Position numbers and translations under genes: made by a program. Shown here piece by piece: positions 1 through 11,703 of a stretch of 64,000 nucleotides of DNA. Source of the DNA: Chionoecetes opilio. Lineage: Eukaryota > Arthropoda > Malacostraca > Decapoda > Majidae. Numbering within the stretch: position 1 is the first letter of the stretch; the number at the start of each line of letters is the position of its first letter. The notes below the pieces were generated by a model that was given only the letters and a program-made list of their open reading frames with translations, was not told the DNA's origin and ran no database searches. The DNA is taken from assembly GCA_016584305.1 (NCBI GenBank), contig JACEEZ010019117.1, positions 176,503-240,502 of the forward strand. The letters run 5' to 3'.

Positions 1-317
1 TTTCATTTACATTATTTCTTATAATATTTTCGGAATTTGGATTTTGTAAATAAGTCCGATTTTCTTATTGCGTTTTTTTTTAAAGTTATCATGATCATTG
101 CCTGAGAAGTTGCTTGATGTTACTTACTGATGCTGAGTTTCTAGGTATAGTAGCCACTCGCCCTCTCCCCTATAGGTATATTCTATAATATCTCTACTAT
201 ATATTCATAATCCACGAGTATAACGGATGATGTTTGGTTCCCTGCCTGCACATATAGATAATTATATTTATTTCAATTGCATGTTTTATATTGTATATGA
301 AAATCAAGGTAGAACAT

Positions 318-437
<120 letters not shown>

Positions 438-445
438 CCACACAG

Positions 446-2322
446 GGTGACTGGACGCTGTTTATGGGCGAGGACACGATGACCTTCCTGCGGGACTTCC
501 TGGACGGTTGGTGGGTGGGGGACGTGTGCTTCGGGGAGATGTGGGTAGCCGTGGCCACGGTGGGCGGGAAACTGTGGGCAGAAGCGGCCACCGGCATGCA
601 CAACTTGACCAGCAAATCCTCGTCGCCCCTCCACCTAGCTGTACAGGTGCCCCGCCGCCCTCTAGGTAAGGACACCGCATATCCTTCACCATAGACCACT
701 GTATACCTGGACTGCACACGCGACAATGTTTTGAATTGCGGGGCTGCATAGGGGCCTGCGGGGCGCCCGACAAAGAGATATAGTGGTCTATGGACTATCA
801 TATAGACTGGTTTGTCAGTATATATGATATACTGTAATCTTCGTAAATGTTTGTTCTATAATATTATTAAATAAAAAACAGTAAAACACGCTAAAGAAAT
901 GCCATTACGAGACTATGAAGAAATATGCATGAACTTAATATTCACTTCAACTCTTCGCCATTTAAAACTTTGCGAGTCAACTTTTATCATGACGGGTATC
1001 AATAGAAGCGCAATTTTATTAGCTTTCCATTGCTATATTTCGTTATCTGATAAATTAATTAGAACCATGCATAAATTAGTGTTAAATAAATAAATAAAAT
1101 CATCAATCGGGTAATTTTCCCGATTGATGAGGTTATTTATTTAGTCAACGCTAATTTATACATGGTGCTAATTCATTTATCAGAAAATGAAATATATAAG
1201 TAAATAAATAACATCATCAATCGGGAAAACTACCCGATTGATGATTTTATTTATTTATTTAACGCTAATTTATGCATGGTTCTAATTTATTTATCAGATA
1301 ACGAAATATAGCAATGGAAAGCTAATAAAATTGCGCTTCTATTGATACCCGTCATGATAAAAGTTGACTCGCAAAGTTTTAAATGGCGAAGAGTTGAAGT
1401 GAATATTAAGTTCATGCATATTTCTTCATAGTCTCGTAATGGCATTTCTTTAGCGTGTTTTACTGTTTTTTATTTAATAATATTATAGAACAAACATTTA
1501 CGAAGATTACAGTATATCATATATATTGATAAACCAGTCTATATGATGCGTATATATATATATATATGAATCCGAGCGGCCCTCCGACTTCAGGGCAAGT
1601 TCAGGCCCATGTGCAACAGGCCGATATTCCGTGCGCAGTCCAGGTATACAGTGGTCTATGCCTTCACCTAAAAATGGCCTTGTTGGAGATGGCAACGGGA
1701 GCTTCTTTGATGCATCTTATTACTGCATACTGGAGATGTGAGCTGAAGGGAAAACAAAGAGGAATCTCCTTCCCCATCTTTCCCCGCTAAACTATATACA
1801 GTGGAAGACAGAGAAGTTGGCGGTGTCTTGCATCCGTCACGCTCCTTGACAAATTTCTTTTAATTCCCTCCCGGCGCTTACTATGGGGAATGATTGAAAA
1901 AAAAAGATGTCTGGGAACTCACTCACGGCCTTGACTTCCTGCTTGCAGTTAATGTACTTACTTAAAACTTGCTTTGTAGGAAGTAGTGATGTGGTCTACT
2001 TTCATAAACACTGTGAAGGGAGGTCGCAAGCTGGTGGGACTGCAAGATACAAGCTCATTCCCCAAAGTTACCATTTACCTTAAAACTTGCATTGTTAGGT
2101 GATAGCTTCTGCCTCGATACATTGAATTACTGATAGGAAGTTTGAGGGTCGTGGGTTAATAGGAGAACGGTGAATATTTTCTTGCCACATTCATTACATT
2201 TTCGCGGATGGAGAGAATGCTATTGGATGCCAGATATGACGTAGATATTCGCAATAACTATCTAATTACTGTCAAGTTGAAAATAATGTAGTTTTTTTCC
2301 TCCGAAGAAAATTGTAACGGGG

Positions 2323-2418
<96 letters not shown>

Positions 2419-3338
2419 AACCTGATTGATTGATTGTTTTATTGATTTCTCCCATCCAACAGGAGAGGCGGCGGAGTGTGAGGAGCGAAGTGACGCGCGG
2501 AAGGCAACGTTTTGTGAGCACTATGAGGGTTACGGGGACTGGTGTGACTGTCCGGGCTTCCACCTCACTCCTAATCTCGCTGTAAGACCTCCTCCCCCTT
2601 CAACCATACTTATAGAGAGGCATCAGGAGATAAAAGAGGCATAAAAGAGGAGAGATAAAAAGAAGAGAGAGGCATAAGGAGATAAAAGAGGCATAAAAGA
2701 GGAGAGATAAAAAGAGGAGAGAGGCATAAGGAGATAGAGAGGAGATAAACACTGATCTCTAATTCCTCTATATACTCATTCAAATTTTCTTCTCCTTCAT
2801 TGCATATCGAAGTTGTATTCCCCACTATAGAGATTATCCATGTATTCTTTCTCTGATTTATTTTAGCTAAATTAAGTCATTTTCTTACGTCTTTACTATG
2901 TATTGTCACCGTAGTACTTCTTTCTTGTATTTTTTTTAATGTCACAATATATTATGTACATGTGTTTTGTTAATACATAAAAAAATCGATAATTAGAAAT
3001 ACGTAGAAATTATCTAAAGCTGTGATGCTTTGAGAAGAAAGAGAAGATAGGAGAAGGGTGAAGAGGAGGAAGATAAGGATCCGGATAAGGATAAGTAACT
3101 TCTGTAACTCATGATCTTCCCTCCTCAGCCGCCTCTGGAAGTCAAGGAACAAATAGCTATCGTTATCGTCACCTCCAGACATCAATTCAAGGTTCTTCGG
3201 TATGTATAAATGTACATTTGTATGTATGTATAAAAGTATGTATGTCTATATATGTAGGGGAGAGCGGGGCAGGCTGCATTGAGGGTAGGTTGCATCATTG
3301 CCTCTAACTCGCATGTTATCACACGTACATCGTCTTAA

Positions 3339-3379
<41 letters not shown>

Positions 3380-5869
3380 TAAACTACTACTACTACTACA
3401 ACTACAACAATAATAATAATAAAAAAGTTAATGCGAGTTAGAGGCAATGATGCAACCTACCCTCGATGCAACCTGCCCCGCTCTCCCCTATGTGTTTGCA
3501 GGAAGATGGGGAAGTGAGGGTGTAATTATGTAGCGACCAAACAATAGACAATTAGAGTTAAAGAGATATAAATTAGGAAAATTCGCACGTGTAGGACCAA
3601 AGTGGAATCAAACGAGCGCGATGGAGGAAATAAAAGAAAACTGAGACGCCATTGTCTTCGAGGCTTAACAGAGGATGGTAATTATGCTGGTAATATTTTT
3701 ATGGTACTGATAATGATGATGATGATGATGATGTAGTTCACATGGGATAATAGTCATTTGTTATTATTCCATGACCTTTCAGAGCAATAAATCTTTTCAT
3801 ACTGCTCCAAGGCTTGACATTTACCGTTGACGTACAGGCAGTTACTATCCCCCTTGAGCATGGGGATGGGGTGTGTGTGGTGTGGTAGGTCCCATCATTA
3901 CCTATAGATCTGTCTTTATGAGCTCTAAGTTCTCTCCGGGAGGGTGATAGCTGGCGATCGCGAGTCCAGCGCATGATAGGGTGCCTTTCAAACATTTATC
4001 ATATAAATTAGAAACCCTTAGAGAGTCCATAAACACTGCCGAATTAGAACGAATATCATCTGTGAGAAAACAGATGATGACAATTCTTAGGAATGACGTA
4101 CCCTTGTGCAAGAGGAGGTGCATGGATCCAGGCTCCCGCTAAAGAGTTGTGCCTCTAGTCAAGCTTTAAATTATGTAAATGACGTGTTGAATGGACTCAA
4201 TAATTATATCAATTTATCCATTGCTGTTGCTAAGATGATACGAATACGTGTACAAGGGCTGCCACACAGATTTACAATGACCTATTGGAAAAGAAGGATT
4301 ACGCAAGAACAACGGTGCACACAAAAAACAATGATAATAATAATCAAGCAATGTTAGGCAATGCAGAGACCCATGTACACATAATAAGGATGAGAGTGAA
4401 CTAAAGATGGACGTGGTGCGAGCAAGAAACATCCATGATCTGAAGAAGATGAAGTTGGATAGAATTAGATATGGAAACAAGACAAAATGGGTTTAGTTAA
4501 AACCTTACAGTATTCTACAACTATGTAAATGCAGACAAGTACATAACTAGCATGAATGAGTCACCCTCCAACTCTCGTCACTCCTCTTCCTTCTAGACAG
4601 CTCCGTCAGCTGTGGTCTCAGGCGGGCGGAGGCGTCACCCCGATCCTGCTGTCGGTGGACGGGGACCAAGAGGAGGCGCTGGAGTTCGCGCGGCTGGTCG
4701 ACTTGCCTGCAGTGTTCCACGATAATCCAGCCCCCAGCGGCACCAACATCAGGATCAACGAACACATCAAATTCTCTATTTTCCACGCCTTCGAGCACTT
4801 TCCTGCCGCCGACAAGGTCATCGTGCTGGAGGACGACCTAATCCTGGCGCCGGATTTTATAAGGCGAGTCGCTGGTTCTTCTGTTTGGACTTAACTATAT
4901 ATAGGCTACACACCAGTTAGCAGGTGAACCATGCGTGTGTCTTTGTGTCTCATTTATGTACATGATGGAAGGCCAGGTCAAGGCCCTCCATTGTACATAA
5001 GTTAATCACTGATACAGCTGGCGGTCCATCTCTGTAAGTCACATTCATATACAGTTAGTGAGTCCTTACACCAATTAATGGTACAATTAGCGACTTATAC
5101 GCGTGTGAATGTGATTTTTTTTTCATTCTTCATTTCATGTTGTCCCCCTCACTGCAGAATATTGCCGAAGTGTTGTGAGGTACGAGCTGCATTTTTTTCT
5201 TACCGCCCTTGCTGCACATAACTTCCCTGCCAATAAAGTGAATGTCTTAGAATTGACCCCTCTCAATACATCATGTCACGTCAGTACAGGAGTATACTGC
5301 GAGGTAAACATTGTGTATAATAGGTCATGCTACGCCTATGTGACGGGACCATTGGACATTGGATGAAAACTTTCTGGCAAATGACCTACTTATATGGTGA
5401 CCACTAACTTCCTCATGTTTTATCACACAAGGCTCATACCATCGCCCGTCTCCCTCACACACCTTGCATGATACTTCCACGTATGTCTGACGTACTATTC
5501 CTCACCGCAGCTACTTCCATCAAACTGCGCCGCTGCTCGACGTCGATGACACCATCTTTTGCATCAACGCCTATAATTATAACAGCTTCGCCCCCTTCGC
5601 TGTGGACACCTCCAGGATGTATCGTGAGAACATCCTGCCTGCCTACGGGTGGATGGTGAACAGAAGGTGGGCTCAAAACACCCTGCCACTCTGGCCCAAG
5701 CGGAGCCACGTGAGTTGCGCCAACACTCTTCACGGGCAGACTCACTATATCATTTGGGGTGTTTCTCATACTATTTTCTCTGACACCATTGTTTTAAATG
5801 ATGACGTGTTCCAATACCCAAAAATTTGGATATTGATATTTAATGAGATACATATAATGTAATCTATTT

Positions 5870-5951
<82 letters not shown>

Positions 5952-5953
5952 CA

Positions 5954-5985
<32 letters not shown>

Positions 5986-8048
5986 ACGCACATATATATA
6001 TTTTTTTTTACCAAACGTTGATATAATACTTCATTACTAAAACATTAGGCAAACACTGATCAAAAGGGAAGGTTATAAGTAGAAGGGTGTGGTGTTACCA
6101 GGCAGTAGACTGGGACTGGTACCTGCGGGGCATGATCCAGCCTCGGAGAGAGTATGACATCGTGACGCCCGAGGTGCCGCGGACCAAGCACGACGGCAAC
6201 GGCGGCGTGCACGTGACGGGCTGGGAGCAGGGCGGCTACTTCGACCGCCGCGCCCTCAACACCGACCCCCACGCCGTGGTCAACATCTCCTAGTAAGTCA
6301 GGCGGGAATGACAGAAATAATTGCATGGTGTGATTAGTGATGCTTGTGTTCGGGAACCACGAACTCCTAACTACGACTGACGGTCTGGGCGCAAGATTGA
6401 GGCCGACATGAGAAAGGGTGAACAGTTATTACAACCTCCCCCCCCCCCCCCCCAACACACAGGGACGTACTTACAAAGAGACAAAAATAACCACATGTGA
6501 AAAATTCAGGAAGAAACAACAATGTGAAATTGGCACAACATTAACTGTTTTGCTTTCAGCCTGACCTCCGACGCCTATGAGGGATTCCTGCAGAGTGAGC
6601 TGAACGCCGCCACAGCCCTGCAGATCACCGCGCACCCCTGCGTCAAGCAGTACGTCCCCATGACCAAGGTGACACCTTAATTTTGCAGTGACTTTTATCA
6701 TGTTTGCCATCGTATCCATACTTTGTTTATATAATACATAATGCATAATGTGAATTAGACAAGGAGATACAAACTATTTGAGACACGTCTTGAATTTTTT
6801 CTTTTCTCCAAGAGTAGGCTATAAACTGTGAACCAAAGAAATAAGCAAACATACAGAAATAATATTTAAACAGTCTATAAAATTTTATAGATATTTTATC
6901 ATCGGAAACCACTGAGAGATACTATCTAGAAATATACAAGTTAAAAACTAATGATCAATATTTGCGCACAATCCAACGCTATTAGGCCTACAATATAGCC
7001 TATAACTATTGAGGTAAATTCTTGAAAAATTTGACGAATCTGCTACCTATGGTTAATAACTAAACCGAATACAATTATGAAGGTAAGATAGGAAGATCCA
7101 TCAACATATTAGGACATGAATCATTAGGCAAGCGAGTATAGTCCTCTATGGGCAAGCATAAAACAAATCCTGAGAAGTCAACTTGATTGAAACACTGAAA
7201 TTTATGATTCACAATTTTGTGTTTACCCTATGTGCAGCGCAGGAATCTAAATACAGCTGCCGCCCATATAATTAATTCGAGTATACCTCTAACTATAGGT
7301 GGGCAGCTTCCTGATTTACTACTACGGCGAAACTGAGAAAGATGATCACCTCAGCTACTTCACTTTGGTTGGGGTAAGTGTTGTACGCATTAAAGTGATT
7401 TATAAAGCAAATAGGGTTGAAGTATACAGCTCACCTCGCGTGAGTCGCGTTCATATTGCTTTCTCCTTAAAATCTATGGGTTAGATTATCATGCACTAAC
7501 TTTGGGCATCACATAAATTCGTCCATTGTGTTCCTCATGTCAACGACAGTGTTTGGGTGGCTATGAGAAAGGCCGCATGGAGCACCACCGCCTCATGCAC
7601 ACCTTGGGTTACTACGGCAACGTTGTCTATCTGGTCGCCTGTCCCGGCTCTGCATACTGGTAAGTGCAATGACGGAGAATTAACATACGATTATAAAGTC
7701 TATTGGAAGAATAACACTGGGTTCTCGTACATAGGCTATACATAAGCAATCTATATAGTGTTAGGTATCACAAATCTAACCACAACTGGTGCGTCTGAAG
7801 TTCTGTATGAATGAGATAACCCGAACTACAGACAGCAAACAGTGAGCAAAAAGCGTTTCTTGAGCAAACAGTATTTTTGTTAAGGCAGTACTATGGGTAA
7901 AATTTATGTGTGCACATTTTTAATGACGTTCCCGTGAGCAGTCTTTCATTCGGCATTGATTTATCAAGGATATCCTTGCTCAAATGATTAGTTTTGTCGT
8001 GTCAAAATACCATCAACCAATTCAATAATTGAATCATGAATTACAAAA

Positions 8049-8097
<49 letters not shown>

Positions 8098-8619
8098 TTA
8101 CAGATTTTAACCAACACAACAAAGGGAATTAACTTTAGTACGTATTTCTCCAAAAAGAAAATTGCAAAGGAAAGCCCACTCACGGAAAAGTTCTTTGCTT
8201 ATAAACGCCCCACAGTACGGATATCAACCTCGAGCAAGGATTTACCTGAAAAATCATAACTCAAGAAAAGTTCGTTCACAAAAACTGGCTTTCTCATAGA
8301 GACGCTAATGTGCACTGCCTTATACAGGGTAGTGAATAGTCTTGAGTGTGCATCCTGGTAGCCTACCACAGTAGGTGGTAGTATTATGTTCATATCTCTC
8401 TGTTGTAGCACAGTGAAGGCAGAGGACTACCCAAGGCTGGTGTACAGAGCCTCCATGGAGGACGTACAGAAGACCCGCCACCACGTTAACAGCATCATGC
8501 AGCACGTGTTCGTCCCAAACATCAGGAGAAGAGTGCCACCATTTGAGCCAATAGAGGAATTCCTCATGGAAAATTACGTCTTCATCAACACGTCGTTTAC
8601 TTACAAGGAAATTCATTAA
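446..8619 (+). CDS. POMGNT1-like: POMGNT1-like GT13 glycosyltransferase, 3' ten exons (5' end outside window)
   Basis: Exons: 446-665, 2463-2581, 3129-3199, 4597-4863, 5511-5709, 6102-6292, 6560-6668, 7299-7373, 7550-7659, 8409-8619 (stop TAA). All phases join without conflict; 1572 nt give 523 residues. Exon 1 resembles the ILEI/FAM3-like stem domain ([20 protein letters not shown]). Exon 2 carries [13 protein letters not shown], matching the POMGNT1 Cys pair. Exon 3 ([16 protein letters not shown]) is the first strand of the GT-A fold. Exon 4 holds the metal-binding VLEDDL (Glu215-Asp-Asp of the visible part). Exon 5 has CINAYNYNS and YGWMVNRRW, and exon 6 has DWDWYLRG and PEVPRTKH, in GT13 order. 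Exons 8-10 match the C-terminal tail (GETEKDD). Known role of the family: Golgi transfer of GlcNAc in beta-1,2 linkage, onto O-mannose for POMGNT1. The specificity of this paralogue is inferred. Intron 4 starts with GC, not GT. Confidence 0.93.
690..1660. mobile_element. Foldback/MITE DNA transposon with 7-bp TSD
   Basis: The termini are inverted copies with one mismatch in 31 bp; the left end begins CATAGACCACTGTATACCTG. The element is flanked by a perfect duplication CCTTCAC (683-689 and 1661-1667). The long arms pair again at about 800-1100 and 1210-1540, with an inner hairpin around the CCCGATTGATGA motif. No transposase is present, so it is non-autonomous. It sits in the first visible intron of the POMGNT1-like gene. 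Confidence 0.88.
2328..2414. repeat. (GA)n microsatellite
   Basis: A pure GA run 48 bp upstream of the acceptor of exon 2 of the POMGNT1-like gene. Between the MITE and this run (1668-2327) no gene or repeat family is recognised. Confidence 0.95.
2620..2745. repeat. Short purine-rich tandem repeat (GGCATAA...GAGATAAAA)
   Basis: Imperfect tandem copies of a GGCATAAaaGAGGAGATAAAaG-type unit directly after exon 2. It is intronic and non-coding. Confidence 0.6.
3257..3488. mobile_element. TA-flanked foldback MITE (GGGGAGAG termini), copy 1
   Basis: The terminal inverted repeat begins GGGGAGAGCGGGGCAGG and is flanked by TA on both sides (3255-3256, 3489-3490). The centre is a (TAC)n run. It is the same family as 19675-19859. 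The TA target suggests mobilisation by a Tc1/mariner-type transposase (inference). Confidence 0.85.
3830..3968 (+). mobile_element. SINE body fragment (same family as 60.6-63.2 kb), no tRNA head
   Basis: It shares the body GGCAGTTACT...CCCCCTTGAGCA...CTGGCGATCGCGAGTCC with the reverse complement of the SINE copies at 60631, 62505 and 62925. The tRNA-like head is missing or decayed here. Confidence 0.6.
5872..5990. repeat. (CA)n microsatellite with CCCA interruption
   Basis: CA dinucleotide run in intron 5 of the POMGNT1-like gene, interrupted by ACCCACCCACCC. Confidence 0.93.
8059..8094. repeat. (AT)n microsatellite
   Basis: About 18 AT units in the last intron of the POMGNT1-like gene. Confidence 0.9.
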
Positions 8620-8688
8620 AATTGGTGATATGAGTTACTTATGGATTTCTTCATGCCCACTGTATTACAACACGAGGAACTTTTTTGT

Positions 8689-8694
8689 AATAAA
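8689..8694 (+). promoter_or_regulatory. poly(A) signal of the POMGNT1-like gene
   Basis: AATAAA lies 69 nt after the TAA stop, a suitable distance for 3' end formation. Transcript evidence would be needed to prove use. Confidence 0.55.
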
Positions 8695-8711
8695 GCCATA
8701 ATTACAACCTA

Positions 8712-9186
8712 CCGTAGATAACAGTAAAGTCGCCACCTGCAGTTATGTCGCCAGCCGCCAAATATTACGAATTATAGCATCACTACTGATTTTTATGTGC
8801 CACTGAAGATGATACACAGTAGTTTATATCATGACTGTATAATCTACCCTGTTTCAGCGTTGTTTTATGCTTTGTATCTGCAAGTATAGACGGTTTCAAA
8901 TTTCGCTACGCATTTTTTTTCGGGCGACGACGACAGCGGTACGACACTCAGTAAATAAACACTAGATGGCGACTTGATTGTTGGTAGCCACTTTGTAGAT
9001 ATTTTTATAAATTGTTCATTTATAGCCATACTATGACACAGATGAAGACACAAAATGACACAGACTCTCCAGATAGCCCCTTCTAACTTTCCTGAAATCA
9101 TGGATGTAGAAATGTAAGTATTAACGCCACCACACGTCTATAAACAGAAAAAAAAGTTGTCCTGGTGACTTAACTGTTATCTACGG
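8712..9186. mobile_element. TA-flanked MITE (CCGTAGATAAC termini), copy 1, interrupted
   Basis: Ends CCGTAGATAACAGT and its inverse, each bordered by TA (8710-8711, 9187-9188). The family recurs at 57393-57635 and, without its outermost bases, at 35587-35813. The inside carries foreign sequence, including a 68-bp piece at 9061-9128 that matches the Helitron at 10298-10961. Confidence 0.75.
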
Positions 9187-9189
9187 TAG

Positions 9190-9835
9190 GTAGTTGGTTA
9201 AGTGGCTGCGCAGTCAAGCATTACAAGCCTGCGCATTGTTGTCGTCGACGTCGGACCGGAGCATTTTCTGAGAAAGCAGTCACAGACTCACTGTTCATCT
9301 CTCTTTCGGTTCCCCGGTCTACCAACTAAACATCTGTAAACATCTGACGCCATGTTTGAAATACCTCCCAGAAGTGGGCGATTGGTCCCGAAATTTCCGG
9401 AGGCACGTTTTCCTCCGACTCGGTGACTGGTAGTGGGCGCAACCTCCCGCTACCTCCAACTTTCGGTGAAGTGGGAGGAAAATGTGCTAGAGTGATGATA
9501 CCTCGCTGCCTCTCTCAGAGCTTGTTGTTGTTTTGTTGGTTGGATTTGCCTATGTACTTCTGTACATACTGCGTACCCAGTTCCTCGTGTTATGGTTCTG
9601 TATTGCTAATGGAATGGGAAAGTTTGGGTACTTTTGTGGGTATGATGGTTTGTGCCTTGTGGTTTGTAATGGTGCTTCACTGGTTGTGGCGTACCAGAGG
9701 ATTACTGCTGAACACCTTCCTACAACGTTATACTGGCTGTATATCAAGTAAGTGCATAGTGGTTAAAAACTAGTTATGAATATATGTGCAGTGCTATTAC
9801 AGTTACTTCAATTAACATCATGATAAATCGCTGAA
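9190..9835 (+). other. GC-richer unassigned block with overlapping ORFs, possible first exon or promoter
   Basis: This block is markedly less AT-rich than its surroundings. A 24-codon ORF (9352-9426, MFEIPPRSGRLVPKF...) starts in a fair context. Overlapping ORFs at 9423-9773 (116 aa) and 9533-9751 (72 aa) occupy different frames. I recognise no domain in any of them. It could be an untranslated first exon or simply unique DNA. Confidence 0.2.
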
Positions 9836-9843
9836 GGAAGAAC

Positions 9844-10239
9844 GGATAATTTATAGTTTCACCCAACCAACGATTTTCTGATGCACCTTATGTTTTTCTG
9901 GTGTGTTTTTGTGTGTTTTGAATGAATCTGCTAACCGTTTCTGTCGCAATTTTTTTTTTCTTTAGGTAGATAAAGATTTTTTTTTTTTTTTTTTTTTAGT
10001 TAGGTAAAGGTTAGGTTAGGTATAGGTTAGGTTAGGTATGGGTTAGGTTAGGTATAGGTAAAGGTTAGGTTAGGTTTAGGTTCAAATTTTTTTTTTTGTC
10101 ATTTTTTGGAAAAAAAAAAAAAAAAAAATTAAATTGCGACAGAAACGGTTAGCAGATTCATTCAAAACACATAAAAACACACCAGAAAAACATAAGGCGC
10201 ATCAGAAAATCGTTGGTTGGATGAAACTATAAATTGACC
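9844..10239. mobile_element. Foldback element with 8-bp TSD and TTAGG-like core
   Basis: Perfect direct repeat GGAAGAAC at 9836-9843 and 10240-10247 flanks 110-bp inverted arms (AATTTATAGTTTCA...GTTAGCAGATTCATTC). The loop (about 10000-10080) is poly-T, then GGTTAGG/TTAGGTTAGG repeats, then poly-A. The 8-bp TSD suggests a hAT-type element (inference). No coding capacity. Confidence 0.85.
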
Positions 10240-10297
10240 GGAAGAACTATGGAGTCATAATCACATGAGGCTACGTGTAATTATGATCCCTTATGAA

Positions 10298-10902
10298 AAG
10301 CCGCAAAGCCGCAAAGCCGCCCTCCGGGCGGACTTTTTGGCTAGCTCCTGCGGAGGGCTGGCCCACCACCTGACTCTCCAGATAGCCCCTTCTAACTTTC
10401 CTGAAATCATGGATGTAGAAATGTATGTATTAACGCCAACCCATTCACATCACCCCCAACCCATTCACTCACCCATTACCCATCACCACACACCCATTCA
10501 CTCACCCATTACCCATCACCCCCCACCTATTCCCTCACCCACTACCCATCACCACACACCCATTACCCATCACTCCCCACCCATTCACTCACCCATTACC
10601 TATCACCACATACCCATTACCCATCACCCCCCACCTATTCCCTCACCCATTCACTCACCCATCACCCATCACCCCACCCATTCACTCACCCATTACCCAT
10701 CACCCTACATCAACGTTTCCTCAATTCTCACAACCCACTTTTTTTTCTTCACAATTCTCGCTAATAGGCTGCAAAAAAAAGAAGAAAAAAAAGAGTGATC
10801 GGATCATCCTATAAGTGGGCTTAAAACCTTCCCCTGGTCGACCCGGTTCCAAAACTGTGCCACATGATGGGATTGGGGCACTGGGGGCGGCACCTATACC
10901 AC

Positions 10903-10937
<35 letters not shown>

Positions 10938-10961
10938 CACTTTCGCTTATATTATTATAGA
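10298..10961 (-). mobile_element. Non-autonomous Helitron-like element, copy 1
   Basis: On the minus strand it starts TCTATAATAATATAAGCG (10961), continues through (TCTG)n, a (TGAGTGAATGGGTGATGGG)-type tandem repeat (10436-10710) and a conserved unique part, and ends after the hairpin CCGCCCGGAGGGCGG near 10298. It matches the better preserved copy at 41646-42753. The minus-strand 3' end here reads CTTT rather than CTAG. Confidence 0.7.
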
Positions 10962-11699
10962 TTGAAAACACACAACATGGTATTATTCCAGAAAACCCCC
11001 CACTCTCACTACGAAAGACACCTATTATATATTAATATGTGTTATAATGAGGTGCCTTCTGCACATACAAGACACTGCTGTAGCTATTGCTTTTCCGTCG
11101 GAAATCACGATCGTTCCTGAGATATTAATTATGAGATAATAATTTTCTATATTAATTATAGTTAATTATAGCATAGTTTAAGTATTCTAAGGTTAGGTTA
11201 GGTTGGGTTAGGGTTAGTTAGGTTAATATCCAGTGGTTACATTCGAAAATTATAATGGAAAAACTCTGGTGTCACCATGTCACGGCGGGGTGGAACAGTA
11301 GCTACGCGGCGTGGGTCGGTGGACGCATTTCTGGAAATTTACCGATAAGACTTGTATTTTTTCATAATCATGAAATATATGTATTATATAATTTCAAATC
11401 ACGTGTAAAACTGGGGGGGAGGGATGTAGCATGTTAAGATCATCTATTCACAATGTTAAAGAAAATTTTGCTCGTTTTATCCCAAATACATTCATAGTAG
11501 CTACATAATACAGCTGTATTTCATTACATTGTAGGTGTTAAACCTTTCAGTATCTGCTACCTTGGTGGGTTTGAGGAGTCAATGGGTATTGTTTTGTGGT
11601 GCCCTATAAACTTTCACTTTGACCCTATTGCAAGGGTCTATTTTACCCTTATGTAGACAATCCGCATGTCACCTTCGCCAGGTGTCCATAAGGCTTATC
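10962..11699. other. Unassigned intergenic DNA
   Basis: No gene recognised. A short GGTTAGG-type cluster lies at 11190-11225. Confidence 0.5.
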
Positions 11700-11703
11700 T
11701 TAA

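Noticed and set aside
5602..5862. 86-codon ORF continuing past exon 5 of the GT13 gene
   Set aside because: Its first part is exon 5. Beyond 5709 a GTGAGT donor and the join to 6102 give the conserved DWDWYL, so the remainder is intron.
8320..8616. 98-codon minus-strand ORF over the last GT13 exon
   Set aside because: Shadow of the coding exon on the plus strand.
10010..10080. True telomere or chromosome end
   Set aside because: TTAGG-like repeats are short, degenerate and enclosed by inverted arms with a target duplication; DNA continues on both sides.
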